In this document: positions 45,137 to 55,720 of the stretch, one piece after another
Position numbering within the stretch: the first letter of the stretch is position 1
How the letters are laid out: each line of letters opens with the position of its first letter
Assembly: GCA_031761405.1 (NCBI GenBank)
Contig: JASEVX010000099.1
Coordinates: forward strand, 1 to 64,000
Direction of reading: 5' to 3'
Length of the DNA stretch: 64,000 nucleotides
Source of the DNA: Serripes groenlandicus
Taxonomy: Eukaryota; Mollusca; Bivalvia; Cardiida; Cardiidae
Translations under genes and position numbers: made by a program
Notes under the pieces: model-generated
The model's database searches: none
Told to the model about the DNA's origin: nothing
What the model saw: the letters and a program-made list of their open reading frames with translations, nothing else

Positions 45137-46252
45137 ATGGATGAAGAAGTATCAAGAATGATCAGGGATACATTAAAGGAGAGCGTTCAGACAAGCAGAC
45201 AGACATTGTTGCAAGAAATTGGAACGCTGTTTGATAAGATAAGTGAACAAAATTATTCTTCGCAGTTAATAAGAATATCTAGCCTGGTTCAACAAGACCA
45301 ACCAAATTTTAAAACGAAAAGTAATGTAGAACAATTTAAAGCTAATAGTAAAGTGCTCTTGAAATTAAAAGAAGCAAATGCTAGTTTAATTTAGAACAGC
45401 AGAACGTTCTAGAGACACAATCGAAAATTACTTTTTGCAGGTTTGCAGGTTTAATATGCTTTATTTCATCATTGTTTAAACGTAATTTAAGGCGTGGTTA
45501 TATACACGCTGTATACACATCACCGTTATAGGCAAGTTATGCCTTGTATATACACAGATATGTTCATATGTAACTGATTTTGGGTGTGGTCATTTGGATG
45601 GATTGATAGACAATTAAATGTTTTCATTGACATACTCGGAAGTTTTGGTAATTAATGTAACAAGGGTAACTATTGTTTGTCTTTGGACACGGACACGGAT
45701 ATGACCTATCATTTACGCATAATGGATATTTATTCATTTTATTTCATCTTCGCAGCGCTAGATATGTTGTCATATCAACATAAACTGATTGAAATGGCTG
45801 ACAGCAGCGAATATGGTTGGACAGTCGTGAAAGAATACGAGTCGAACCCGCTGGCTGAAGGCTCGGAAGACGAGAAGATGTATAAAGCAGAGGCAGGAGC
45901 TAATCAGAATAATACAGCAGAAAGAGCGAAGAAAAGCAGAAGGGCAGGGCCAAATAGGAGAGTTACAGCCAATCGTGGTGATGCCATATGTCAAGTTGGT
46001 AATGCCCCAGTACAAATGCCCGGATTGTGCTTTCAGTTTAGGAAAGCAGGACACTGGAGAAAGAATTGTCCAGGGAATTCATCATATGATAAGATGAGTA
46101 TTAAAAACGATGAGAACAAAGAGTATTTTAATGATTTTTCCATGTATGTTTATAATGCTTGTGTGGGGTATGAGCCAACTGCTATAAGCATTTCTATCTC
46201 AGAAAATCAGGCATTGAAAAAAGCAATGGCATCTCTACTGTTGGGAGACTGA
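45137..46252 (+). pseudogene. DIRS-type element, gag-like ORF
   Basis: The first segment (45137-45394) encodes a helical, charged N-terminus (MDEEVSRMIRDTLKE, then FKTKSNVEQFKANSKV) and stops at 45392. Similarity resumes in another frame at about 45780 with KLIEMADSSEYGWTVV and VKEYESNPLAEGSEDE. A basic stretch (AKKSRRAGPNRR) and one zinc knuckle follow, CFQFRKAGHWRKNCPG (C-x3-R instead of C-x2-C at its start, so the second Cys is lost). The 300-bp piece between the segments reads like an insertion. The ORF shifts again after LLLGD (46249). It would bind the element RNA if intact. Confidence 0.7.
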
Positions 46253-46860
46253 AAGCTCACGCTGGTAAATGGCGTTCAGTAACGGATAGTACGTATATTG
46301 TTGACGTTGTAGTAAAAGGTTATAAATTACCATTTAAAAGTTACCCTACAAGTACATATTTAAAGAATAACAAATTAGTCAGAGATAACACATAGTTTGT
46401 AACGGATGAATTTGAAAGTTCGTTGGGAAAGGGAGTAATTACTAAAGTAGATAAATTACCCGAAGTTCTGAATCCTTTAACAGTAGCATATAACAAAGTC
46501 GGTGGTTTTAGATGGCAGGCATTTGTGAGACATCCGTGTGGCACAGTCAAATGTTTAAAGCGGGTGTATTTGCATTTACGTATGATTTAAAGTGAGCTTA
46601 TCATCACATCGATACGTCAAGAGGTTAATAAACCATATTAAGGATTTTGTTGGAAATATCATGGCAAAAACACTTATTTCGTATTCAATTCGCTATCTTT
46701 TGGTATTGCAAGTGCAGGGAATATATTTACGAAAACTGCTTGCGTTGTTGTTACGTATTTGAGGTCCCTAGGACATAAGATAGTGATGTTTTTGGACGAT
46801 GGTATTGGCGGGTATTTCAATTACGGTGAAGCGTTGAGGTCAAGTCAGTTGATTTCAGTT
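46253..46860 (+). pseudogene. DIRS-type element, reverse transcriptase
   Basis: In broken frames: SVTDSTYIVDVVVKGY (46276), FVTDEFESSLGKGVIT after a stop at 46393, NKVGGFRW, and YFVFNSLSFGIASAGNIFTK (46676-46735). The active-site block IVMFLDDGIGGYF lies at about 46781-46818. The two catalytic Asp of FLDD remain. Several stops (for example at 46393 and near 46588) kill the frame. The FLDDG form of the motif, with the recombinase downstream, places it in the DIRS order. Confidence 0.75.
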
Positions 46861-48330
46861 AGAGTACAGTTTTTATAACTGAGGTAAGGATCGCTATGAT
46901 TGAGAAGGCAATTGAGTCATTATTGTATGAATTAAGTATTGGAAGATTCTAAACGGTTAAAGTTAAAGTACTTGCTTCCTTAGTAGGACGACTGATTTCA
47001 TTTCAATACGTTTCTGGAAATGTACGAGTATATTGCGATGTAAGCGCCGTTAGGTACGGTGGTTATCTAGAGATGAGAGACGTCATTACGTTGTATCAGG
47101 ATAGCGAGTTAAATAGTTTCGGTACTATAATGCTATCTCCGGATGTAGATAATGCTATTTCGGAAGGTTCGTCGTTAATACCACCGGAATTGGGTAACGA
47201 AACCCTGGAATTTGGTAACAAATCCCTGAAATAAAGAATTACGTCAGATAGGAAACTGACGTATGATTCAGGAAAGGGAGTTAAATAGTTAAGGTACTAT
47301 GCTCTCTCCGGATGTAAATAGTGCTATTTTAGAAGGTTCGTCGTTATACTACCGGAATTGGGTAACGAAATCCTGGAATTTGGTAATGAGTCCCTGAAAT
47401 TGGGAATTACGTCAGGTAGGAAACTGACGTATGATTAAAGCGAGTTCAATAGTTAAGGTACTATAATCCTATCTCCAGATGTAGATAATGCTATTTTAGA
47501 ATGTTCGTCGTTAATACCACCGGAGTTGGTTAACGAAACCCTGGAATTGGGAATTACGTCAGGTAGGAAACTGACGTATAATTCACCCCCGGAAGTGGGT
47601 GAAGGTTAAGATTAACAGCTAGTCGCACAATCAGAGGTATTATTAAATGCGAGAAGGGATTTCTCAGATAAAGTCACCGGAAGTTGGCTTCCAGAGGAAC
47701 CAGGTAAATGTTCCACATTGCGTGAGGCGGAAGCGGTTCATCGCTTTATGAGAAGTAAAGCTGAGTTCTTGAGAAACAAAAATGTCAAAGTGCTTTACCG
47801 ATAACAAAAATGTGAAATCCATTTTGTTGAACGGTAGTACAACAATATTCAGAAGATTGCTTTGAATATCAATGGTATTTGCGGGAAAAAAAAACAACAT
47901 TCGAATAAGTCCGGAATGGATTCCTGGAGAAATGAATGAATTGTTGGACTTTTTGAGCAGATGTCACGATAGTGATGATTGGTCAATACTTGAAAGTTGG
48001 TTCAGTTATTTAGACAGAACATGGGGCAGGCATACTGATGATAAATTATCGTCGCATTTCAATAATCATTGCCCTCGTTTCAACTCGAGATGCCGGGTTC
48101 CAGGTACTGAAGGTATAGATGCTTTTTAGCAGGAACGGCGAAATGAAAATAACTGGTTGGTACCTCTGCCAAAATTGATAATAGAATGTTTGAGCAAACT
48201 AGAGAATGAGCAAGCAAGCTGTACGCTTATTGCGCCTATGTGGCAGTCAGCGCCTCTTTGGCCGTGTTTATTAGGAAACGGAGGGTTTTTCAAACAGTGG
48301 ATTACATAGGAAAAGTAACTACCAAAACTC
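46861..48330 (+). pseudogene. DIRS-type element, RNase H region with internal triplication
   Basis: VLASLVGRLISFQYV and VRVYCDVSAVRYGGYL (46968-47070) begin the RNase H domain, with an acidic CD in the expected place. A segment of about 165 bp is then present three times in tandem (47100-47590). Similarity resumes with REAEAVHRFMRSKAEFLRNK (47725-47785), NNIRISPEWIPGEMNELLDF and LSRCHDSDDW (47890-47980), and ends RNENNWLVPLPK (48135-48170), all frequent in bivalve DIRS proteins. Frames change several times. Confidence 0.7.
47100..47592 (+). repeat. Tandem triplication inside the DIRS RNase H region
   Basis: GGTACTATAATGCTATCTCC, GTAGATAATGCTATTTC, GAAGGTTCGTCGTTA, ACCGGAATTGGGTAACGAAA, TTACGTCAG and AGGAAACTGACGTATGATT occur three times at 47121, about 47289 and about 47456, with small internal deletions in the third. 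Confidence 0.85.
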
Positions 48331-48496
48331 GGGCTTATTTATATTGGAAAGGAAATAACGGCGTTTTCTCGTCAGTTCCAATGCCGTTTTATATGTTAGC
48401 CCTCAAGATACGATTCAAAAGAAGTCTACTGAAAATCATTGATATTAATTAGTAGTTATATATCGCATATTAAGCAATGAGCTTACATTCTTTTTC

Positions 48497-49186
48497 TTGT
48501 TGACAGGTATTGACTTAAAGTCTACACTTAAAAACCAGATGGCGGTTAAACACTTATTGGATTCCGCTAGACGTTTACGATCCAGTCCACTTCATAAGAA
48601 GGACGTGATTGTTTTGGACATGTTACAGACACTATGCGGATCCTTTTCTGATTCAAATGATGTAATAACCTTAAGCGATTTAGCCATTATTCTAATAGGT
48701 TATGCAGGCTCTATGCGTTTCAACGACCTTGGGTCTTTATGTTTATGTTGTTCAGACATTACATTTTATGATGATCATTTAATAAGATGTTTACCGTGAA
48801 GGGAATTCAGTTACTTGTCCGTATGATATGCTACAGAAGTACATGGAAACAGATGCCATCTGTTGTCGATTACGTATACCGACTTCTTATTTAGACCATG
48901 CTATAGAGCTAAGGCTGTATCAAACATTACTAAAACTAACGAAAGATTAAGTTACACACGAGTTAGTGAATGCATTTGGTCAAAATTAAAGTTGGTTGCT
49001 CCAAGTTTGAACTTTCGTACGCATAATTTGGAGGCTGGTGGAGCTACTGCAGCTGCTAATGCCATCGGCATATCTGATAGATGTCTTAAAAGACACGGTC
49101 GGTTGAAGACCGATATAGCCAACGAAGGTTACATAGTAGACTCTATTGAAAGGAGACTGATGATTACAAAACATTTACAGTTATAA
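48497..49186 (+). pseudogene. DIRS-type element, tyrosine recombinase
   Basis: Two frames, 48497-48799 and 48863-49186, joined by a frameshift of sorts at about 48800-48860. The N-terminal part has KNQMAVKHLLDSARRL and the catalytic block around IGYAGSMRFNDLGSL, where the Arg of the first box is kept. The C-terminal part has THNLEAGGATAAANAIGIS, KRHGRLKTD and EGYIVDSIERRL. The nucleophilic Tyr (GYI) and first His are present. The Arg of the His-x-x-Arg box is replaced by Glu (HNLE), so recombination would be dead. The recombinase normally integrates the circular DNA copy. A possible acceptor CTTGTTGACAG|GT (48506) precedes the region. Confidence 0.78.
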
Positions 49187-49269
49187 TTGGATTACATATG
49201 TTTGTTTGTATAAATTGTGTTGATTGTACATTTCCAAATTGGAATCGCAACTTTCAAACTTTGTATTTC

Positions 49270-49488
49270 TATATGGGTCGCACAATGCAAAATGGGTGTT
49301 TGTTGTTTTGTGAAAATGCAGTTGAGACTGTCCGTTCTCCGCGGTACATCGTATAGAGGAGAACAATTGTCTAAACAGGATTGTATACAAAACTGGTTTG
49401 ACCAGTTTGTGTCACGTGATTGGAGGCTATTTGTGATAATAATAGTCAGTTCTACGCAGACCACGAGACGGTTAACTTTAATTCACTT
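49270..49488 (+). repeat. DIRS split direct repeats B1 and A2
   Basis: B1 (49270-49328) starts TATATGGGTCGCACAATGCA and ends GTTGAGAC. A2 (49329-49488) starts TGTCCGTTCTCCGCGGTACA and matches A1. The two are directly joined. Confidence 0.88.
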
Positions 49489-49990
49489 AAAGTTCAAATT
49501 TGGAAATGAAAAGTATTATAATACATAGACAAGTTGTATATTGCTTAAAAGGACATATCATGTGAATCAAGACTATCGTCGGGATATGACTAAACTAATG
49601 TTGAAAACATGTTAATTAGAAAATAGGTATGCATGCATGTAAGATCCCCGTTATTCAGTATTTCGAGGAATAGTCAGAGCATAGCTACGGGAACACGTTT
49701 CCTCCTTTCTTTATTGAGAGGGGGTTGTTCGTGGGCGGCTCGTATTCTGTTTAAGAAATACGCAATCATAGTCGGTTTAAGAAGCTGTTGTCCGAAAACA
49801 TAAGGAATTATTTATCTTGTAATATACATGTACGGTTTTGTTCTGAAAGGACACCGACTTGATTGCTGCATGTTTGAATTGAATATTCAAGGTATCTTTA
49901 GAGGTACATTAATAAGATTCGTTTATTACTTATCACATTGCTGAAAATATTTTATTTTTGTATGTCAACTTGTACGTTAACCGCATCAAT
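49489..49990. other. Spacer between A2 and B2 with a SINE trace
   Basis: GTGAATCAAGACTATCGTCG, GGATATGACTAAACTAATGT and TGAAAACATGTTAA near 49562-49618 resemble the SINE 3' domain. The rest is unassigned and is probably inserted DNA. Confidence 0.5.
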
Positions 49991-50049
49991 TATATGGGTC
50001 GCACAATGCAAAATGGGCGTTTGTTGTTTTGTGAAAATGCAGTTGAGAC
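49991..50049 (+). repeat. DIRS split direct repeat B2
   Basis: 59 bp nearly identical to B1, ending GTTGAGAC at the element's right boundary. Confidence 0.88.
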
Positions 50050-50154
50050 CTATTTTTACTAGTCAATTTATTTGTTTACATTTGTAACCCTTTATTGTAA
50101 CCATAATTGATTGTGGTTTTCTTTCATTCATTCATTGCTTTTGTATCACAATAT

Positions 50155-51060
50155 TATAATGGATTATATGGAGACAATTCGTCCACAGATGAAGAAGAAA
50201 CGCAGTCCATGACGGAGGAAGAGATGCTGACTTTTCTTAGTAAAAGGTATGTAATTGTCCCAAAGGGAACTATTACTCCTAGGTCTTCATTATTTTTAGA
50301 TCTTGGAGCCAAGCCGAAAGTAAATAAAAGCCCCCCAGAATCATGTACGACACTGAAAGGTATTCCAAACCCTTGGTATCCACCATTTGTTCCTAAATTG
50401 TCATTGTTTTCAGGTGAAGTTTCATACACTGAATGGAAGTTCGAGGTTCGTTGTCTCTCAACCGACCACGATCTCCCATCGAGCCATTTATCACAGATAG
50501 TACGAAGTTCTCTTAGAGGAACAGCACGCAGACTTCTTATACCTTTAGGGGATGGGGTTTCAGTCGGAATGCTTCTTCAGAAGTTAGAATCTACATTTGG
50601 GGATCTGGCACCTAGAAATGTAACCATGCAAGAGGTTTTTGATGTCCAGCACCTGAATGAGTGTTACTGAATATGCGTTTAGGTTAGAGTCGTTGCTACA
50701 TGCCGCTATGGGTGAAACCCATATGGGCGTAGCAGCAAAGAATGATATGCTACGGCATAGGTTCTGGACAGTTATCTTCCCTTAAGTTACGTGATAAGAC
50801 CAGAAAGGAATATGACTCAATTACTGAGTATGATGAGCTATTGCGTAATGTTAGGATACATTCCTCTGCAACCTCTAAGAAGGCCCTCCACACTCCTGTC
50901 TCTTCTTCTTCTTTTTCTTCTTCTTCTTCTTCTTCTTCTTCTTCTTCTTCTTCTTCTTCTTCTTCTTCTTCTTCTTCTTCTTCTTCTTCTTCTTCTTCTT
51001 CAGTGGAAAGCTCTATATTTGATCCGAAGCTGAAAGATTTGGAAACACGTTTATAATCGA
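50155..51060 (+). pseudogene. Gypsy gag with a (TTC)n poly-Ser tract
   Basis: The gag-like part has SSTDEEETQSMTEEEM, then WYPPFVPKLSLFSGEV, SYTEWKFEVRCLSTD (about 50345-50465) and LLQKLESTFGDLAPR (50575-50620), which is the usual capsid pattern with a KLPxFSG-like box. The frame breaks near 50665 and resumes at about 50755 (LSSLKLRDKTRKEYDS). At 50902-51001 a TTC microsatellite encodes Ser only, and it is followed by ESSIFDPKLKDLETRL. No zinc knuckle is recognised after it. Confidence 0.7.
50902..51001. repeat. (TTC)n microsatellite in gag
   Basis: About 100 bp of TTC units with one CTTTTT interruption at 50911-50916, inside the gag reading frame. Confidence 0.95.
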
Positions 51061-51336
51061 AGCTTACCTCTACTTTATCTACTGTTCAGACCCGTTTGGC
51101 TGATATGGTGAATTTGACTGGATCATGAAGAAGCTATATTGCCCTGCCCAGATTCAATAATCAACCGGACCGCACCCAAAGAGTGGCAACCGATGGAGAG
51201 GAAGAGGACGCCGAAATTGAAACCAAGGTAATAACCAGAATCCCGGAAACCATTCTAACTCTTCTCAGCCAAAGGATTAACCGCCTCCGTTGAGGGCCAA
51301 ACCGAGGCTGGTGAATCTAAAGGCCTTAATCAGACT

Positions 51337-51807
51337 TTGTTTGAAAGACTAGTAGGTCAGGCTAATGAGAGTAATGTTCTCATTAATGGTATCTCCCATA
51401 AAGTCCCTTTGGAAAGCTGGTCCCTGGTGACTACTATTTCAGAATCGGCATTTCGATGCTTACCTTCCAACCCTTCTCTCCTTAACCTAGATTCTCTAGG
51501 TTTCACTTTATCCATAGCAGACGGAACTTCGATGAAGTATGTTGGTTATTTTGAAGCTAGTTTATCTGTTCCGTCTATTTCCATTGAAGACTTTGTGCTT
51601 GATTTGCCAATTTTGTTCATACCAGATAATCATTTCAATTGCAATTGTCCTGTTATAATAGGTACCAATGTGCTGAGATGTTGCAGAGATGTCGTTCAAT
51701 CAAACTCAACTGTTGATGATGTTTGGAGATCTGCCGTAGATAGCATTGAGGGTAGAACATTTCCAGTCCGGTGTTTGGGACGGAAATCTGTTTATATTGG
51801 TTTTTAA
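51337..51807 (+). pseudogene. Gypsy retropepsin-like protease, catalytic Asp lost
   Basis: ESNVLINGISHKVPLESW (51367-51420) is the strand leading to the active site and is followed by SLVTTISESAFRCL. The Asp-Thr-Gly triad expected after it is absent (ESW stands there), so the enzyme is inactive. The downstream part has VLDLPILFIPDNHF and VIIGTNVLRC (51595-51675), matching the flap and the IIGxN helix-adjacent region of gypsy proteases. Confidence 0.7.
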
Positions 51808-52143
51808 GTTTGACAGTTAATAGAATCGTCAGGAATTTACCGTCTGATGTTTCCTGTGCTGTCACAGAAACACCTGACGACGATGTTTCTTTCACTGTCT
51901 GTCCTAGAGTGCTAAAACTCGACCCTCAAGTCTCTAGTTGCAAAATCCCTGTCCGCATTTGTAATATTTCAGCTAAGATCCTTCATTTGAGGCCAAAGTC
52001 TTTGCTTTGCCGAGTTACTCAGGCTTCTTTGTGGCACTCTTGCCTCAGGTTTGGTACTATTATAGGCTTGGAATTGGAGCCATCTATTTAGCTCCAATAC
52101 CAATGAGATTGGAAAGACAGACCTTACCAAACACAAAATTGTT

Positions 52144-52894
52144 TTGGAGAATCCTACACCCTTCAAAGAACCGTATAGGCGGATCCCTCCTGCTTTGTTT
52201 GAGGAGGTTAGGCAACATATGAAAGATATGTTGGAGGCCGGTGTGATTCGTGTGTCGGACTCACCATTTTCATCTAACATTGTTTTGATACGCAAACCGA
52301 ATGGTTTTCTTCGTTTCTGTGTAGATTGGCGAAAGTTTAATAATCGAACTAGAAAGGATGCATTTATGTTACCAAGATTTGACGATACCATTGATGTTTT
52401 GTCTTCTGCCAGGTTTTTCTCGAAAATCGACCTTCATTAGGCTTACTGGCAGGTTGAGGTTGAAGAGGATGATAAAGCTAAAACTTCTTTTTCTGTTGGT
52501 CCCCTCGCGTTTTATGAGTGGAACCAACCGTATGGGCTTTGGTTTAACTAATGCGCAAGCCACCTTCCAACAATTGATGGAGAAATGTATGGGGGACATG
52601 CATCTGAGGGAATGTCTTATATTTTTGGTTGACGTTTTGATCTTTTCTAGTACATTTGATGAGCACGTCGAGAGGCTTGAGTCTGTTTTTAAAATACTTG
52701 ATCAACACAACCTTCGCTTTAAATCCTCCAAATGTGAATTTTTCCAAACCTCTGTTAAGTATTTAGATCACATTGTTTCGCAGGATGGAATATGTACCGA
52801 TTCCGACAAAACCGCTGCTGTAGAGACGTGGTCTGTTCCCCGTAACATCAAATATTTACGTCAGTTCCTCGGATTTACGGGTACAACCTCTTAA
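52144..52894 (+). pseudogene. Gypsy reverse transcriptase
   Basis: Domain order is normal: YRRIPPALFEEVRQHM, SPFSSNIVLIRKPNGF (52263-52310), RFCVDWRKFN, and FFSKIDLH with the first catalytic Asp (52417-52437). A stop follows, then in other frames GLTNAQATFQQLMEKCM (52540-52590) and IFLVDVLIFSSTFDEH (52620-52667), KSSKCEFF and RQFLGFTG (52860-52880). The catalytic double Asp is reduced (FLVD in place of a YxDD form). Frameshifts near 52440 and 52895. Confidence 0.8.
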
Positions 52895-52895
52895 T

Positions 52896-53615
52896 ATGTT
52901 GTTAGAAGGTAATCTATCATCAAAACAGGCTAAGGCGTCTAAATCCAAGAAACGGAAGAAATCAGTACCTTGGGTCTGGAGTCCGGAACAACAACATGCT
53001 TTTGATGCCATCAAGACCAAACTTACTTCACCACCTATCTTGTCTTATGCCAATTACTCTCTTCCGTTTGAGCTTCATGTTGACGCCAGTACCCGTGGTC
53101 TCGGAGCAATTGTGTATCAGACACAAGATGGAGTGAAGAAGGTGATAGCTTATGCTAGCAGAGATCTAAGACAAGCAGAGCGTAAATATCCAGCACACAA
53201 GTTGGAGTTTCTAGCCCTAAAATGGTCTGTTACTGACAAATTAAGAGATTACCTCTATGGTGCTTCTTTTAAAGCTGTCACAGACAACAACCCTTTGACA
53301 TACGTCCTGACTTCGGCGAAGTTAAACGCCACTGGTCACCGTTGGCTTGCAGAGTTAAGTACCTTCAATTTTACTATTGAATATCGAAGCGGTATGCTCA
53401 ACGCGGACGCAGATGGCTTGTCACGACGTTACGTTTTTAACGATGAACTGAAGGCCGTTTTCCAGGCTGCCATTTCTTCTACCCCATTAATGGATTGCGT
53501 TTCCAGCACTGTGGCTCCTCATGTCGCGAGTGAGGAGATGCTGGGTTCGGAACACATTGCATCTGTCAATTGGGGGGTCGAACAAGGAAAGATCCTGCTC
53601 TGTCCAGGGTTTTGA
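52896..53615 (+). pseudogene. Gypsy RNase H domain and linker
   Basis: An open frame with PWVWSPEQQHAFDAIKTKL (connection region), then the RNase H domain FELHVDASTRGLGAIVYQ (53068-53120, catalytic Asp), ERKYPAHKLEFLALKW with the catalytic Glu, VTDNNPLTYVLTSAKL (Asp) and LNADADGLSRR (53398-53430, last Asp). All four acidic residues look intact, which makes this the best-preserved domain. The start is a frameshift continuation, not a true initiation site. Confidence 0.8.
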
Positions 53616-54780
53616 TACTCCTTCGTACCGGATTTCGTCCAGAAGTATCAAGTCCGAGCCTCTCGAAGTACAGAGCTACTTTCGAGAATGGAATCGGCTT
53701 GTTATTTCTTGCCAAGAACCGCTTCTTTGGAGGGTCAAACGGTACAGCAGCTAGTCTTACCAGAAGCCCAGAGAAAGACAGCCTTGATAGCATCCATGAT
53801 GAAGCCGGACATCAGGGAAAAGAAAAGACGTTATGGATGGCTTTGCGTCGCTTTTACTGGCCAGGACTTGAGAAAAGTGTTACCGCGTGGGTTGAGAACT
53901 GCGGACGGTGCATTCGTAGAAAAACACAAATCCGACCTTTTGCGGAGCTAATCCCAATCTGTACAACGAAACCTATGGATCTGGTATGTATGTATTTTCT
54001 GTCCCTGGAACAAGGGTGGTATTGAAAACATCCTCGTCATTACATACCATTTCACCCGCTTCGCACAGGCCATCCCGTTCCGTAATCAGACTGCACAGAC
54101 TACCACAAAGGCCCTGTATAACAGTTACTTTCAATATCACGGTTTTCCTGAGCGCTTACACAGTGATCAGGGGCGTAATTTTGAGAGTGAAACTTTGTAG
54201 AATTACAGGGATCAGAAAATTCAGAACCACTCCTTATCACCCGATGGGAAACGGATCAGCAGAACGTTACCACCAGACCCTGTTGAAAATGCTCGGCACA
54301 CTCACTGACGAGCAAAATGCGGATTGGAAAACCTATGTCGGTCCGCTAGTCCAAGCCTATAATAGTACCAAAAGTGAAGCAACAGGATTTTCACCCCATT
54401 ACCTGATGTTCGGTTGGCATCCTCGCATCCCTATTGATGCATATTTTGGGATTCCCAATTCAGAGGATCGCACCCACGACCATAACTTCTATGCGGCTAA
54501 GCTTTAGCAAAGACTGGAATTTACATACAAAGCAGCTGCCGAAGAAGCCAACAAGCAGGCTCGTCAGAACAAGGAGTCATACAACAGACGAGTCCGGGAA
54601 AAGAAGCTGGAGATAGGAGACAACGTATTGGTCAGGAATGTTGGACTTCGGGGCAAGCATTAACTCGCATACCGCTGGGAATGGAATGTATATGTTGTCC
54701 TGGAGATGCCAAATCCTGATATTCCCGTCTTTAAGATAAGACGACGAGACAAAGTTTGACCGATACGTTGTCTTCATCGT
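53570..54780 (+). pseudogene. Gypsy integrase
   Basis: The zinc domain reads HDEAGHQGKEKTLWMA and YWPGLEKSVTAWVENC with GRCIRRKT (53795-53930), an H-x3-H and C-x2-C pair. The core has PMDLVCMYFLSLEQG (about 53971-54015), in which the first Asp of the D,D-35-E triad is Tyr. HSDQGRNF with the second Asp lies near 54160. NGSAERYHQTLLKML with the Glu (54249-54296) and YNSTKSEATGFSPHYL follow. The C-terminal part gives KLEIGDNVLVRNVGLR (54604-54650) after a frameshift. Inactive. Confidence 0.8.
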
Positions 54781-55203
54781 AACATGCTACTTCCCTTTAA
54801 CAGCGTTCCTGATGAGGAACCGAAGCCGGTGTGTAGCAGCAATGATCCGCCGCGGAAGAGGACGAGCATACACAGCGATACAACATCCAGTTCTAAACAC
54901 GCCAGTCCCAATTCCGACTCGGATGTGCATAGGTATGTAATCCTCCAGCGCAGCCCTGAACAGTTACCTGCAATGCCGATCTCGCCCATTCTTACAGTTT
55001 CAGAAACTCCTTTTATACAGGTACAGTCCCCATCTAGAACCATAACAGAAGAGTCGAACTTGAGACCTTCCGACCGGTGCAAACACGCAGACCGCCCGAT
55101 TGGTATGGGAAACGTGTTGCGCCTATCAATGCAATTCCTGACCAGGAAGTTTTGTTTAAATTATCTTCTGTTTAACTTTCAGCCCTTTAGGAACTGGTTT
55201 TAA
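54781..55203 (+). pseudogene. Gypsy polyprotein C-terminal tail
   Basis: The frame MLLPFNSVPDEEPKPV follows RCLHRN, the usual ending of this gypsy lineage's integrase. It continues with Ser/Pro-rich text (SSSKHASPNSDSD) and stops at 55201. Confidence 0.55.
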
Positions 55204-55446
55204 AGTGCTCTATACTATAATGAAATTGATTTTTCTTTCCTTTACAGGTAAAGGAATGTTTTTCTGAAAATTTCAGTTTGTACTTCATTTATCATAGGTA
55301 CTATAGCACGTTACAGTTAACCTAACACTCCGTTGTAAATAATTTGATTTTAATCCCATTCTTCTTTTTTGTTTAGCTTCTACATATTATAATTAGTCTT
55401 GATTTCAGGAAATGTCAGTTGCCATTTTTCTTAAAGATGGGGAATA

Positions 55447-55720
55447 TGTAACAGGGTACATTTTGTTATGTATATGTCGGTACATTTTGTCATGTCTTCA
55501 TGTCCATGTATTATATCGTACTCGTGTTTGTATATGTTCTGTAAATGCTCGTGATTGTCGAGTGTTGTCTTGAGTTGAGACTAGTCGTACAGGTTTGAAC
55601 CAATGACAAGTCATTCCAACAAGTAGTTTATGGGGTTTTTAATTCAGCTTTTTACGATAATAAAACGACATCCTGTTATTAGGTCTTGTTCGTTTTTCGC
55701 CCTGACATTGTTTGGTTACA
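55447..55720 (+). repeat. Probable gypsy 3' LTR
   Basis: 274 bp beginning TGTAACAGGG and ending TTGGTTACA, so both ends carry the TGTAAC/GTTACA inverted terminal pair. It is preceded by purine-rich AAAGATGGGGAATA, which fits a polypurine tract. The absence of a 5' partner keeps the call tentative. Confidence 0.6.

Larger units (their letters stand above)
44942..50049 (+). mobile_element. DIRS/Ngaro-type tyrosine-recombinase retrotransposon, inactive
   Basis: Order: repeat A1, a gag-like region, reverse transcriptase, RNase H, tyrosine recombinase, then repeats B1, A2 and B2. Split direct repeats of this kind (A1...B1-A2-B2) are typical of Ngaro and PAT-type members of the DIRS order, in contrast to the inverted repeats of DIRS-1 itself. 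B1 and A2 touch at 49328/49329. A gap of about 500 bp with a SINE-like piece (about 49562-49620) separates A2 from B2. Stops and frameshifts in every ORF and the loss of a catalytic Arg in the recombinase show it cannot move by itself. Confidence 0.82.
50050..55720 (+). mobile_element. Ty3/gypsy LTR retrotransposon, 5'-truncated and inactive
   Basis: Gag, protease, reverse transcriptase, RNase H and integrase follow in the Ty3/gypsy order on the plus strand and end with a probable 3' LTR (55447-55720). No matching 5' LTR is found between the DIRS repeat B2 (ending 50049) and gag (about 50155). The 5' end has therefore been lost or replaced by the junction. Frameshifts separate all domains, and catalytic residues of protease, reverse transcriptase and integrase are altered. 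No envelope gene is present. Confidence 0.85.

Noticed and set aside
48986..49464. Minus-strand open frames over the recombinase and repeats
   Set aside because: Shadows of the DIRS recombinase ORF and of repeats B1 and A2.
50791..51033. Leu-rich open frame and minus-strand frames over gag
   Set aside because: The TTC microsatellite read in another frame; the gag frame explains the region.
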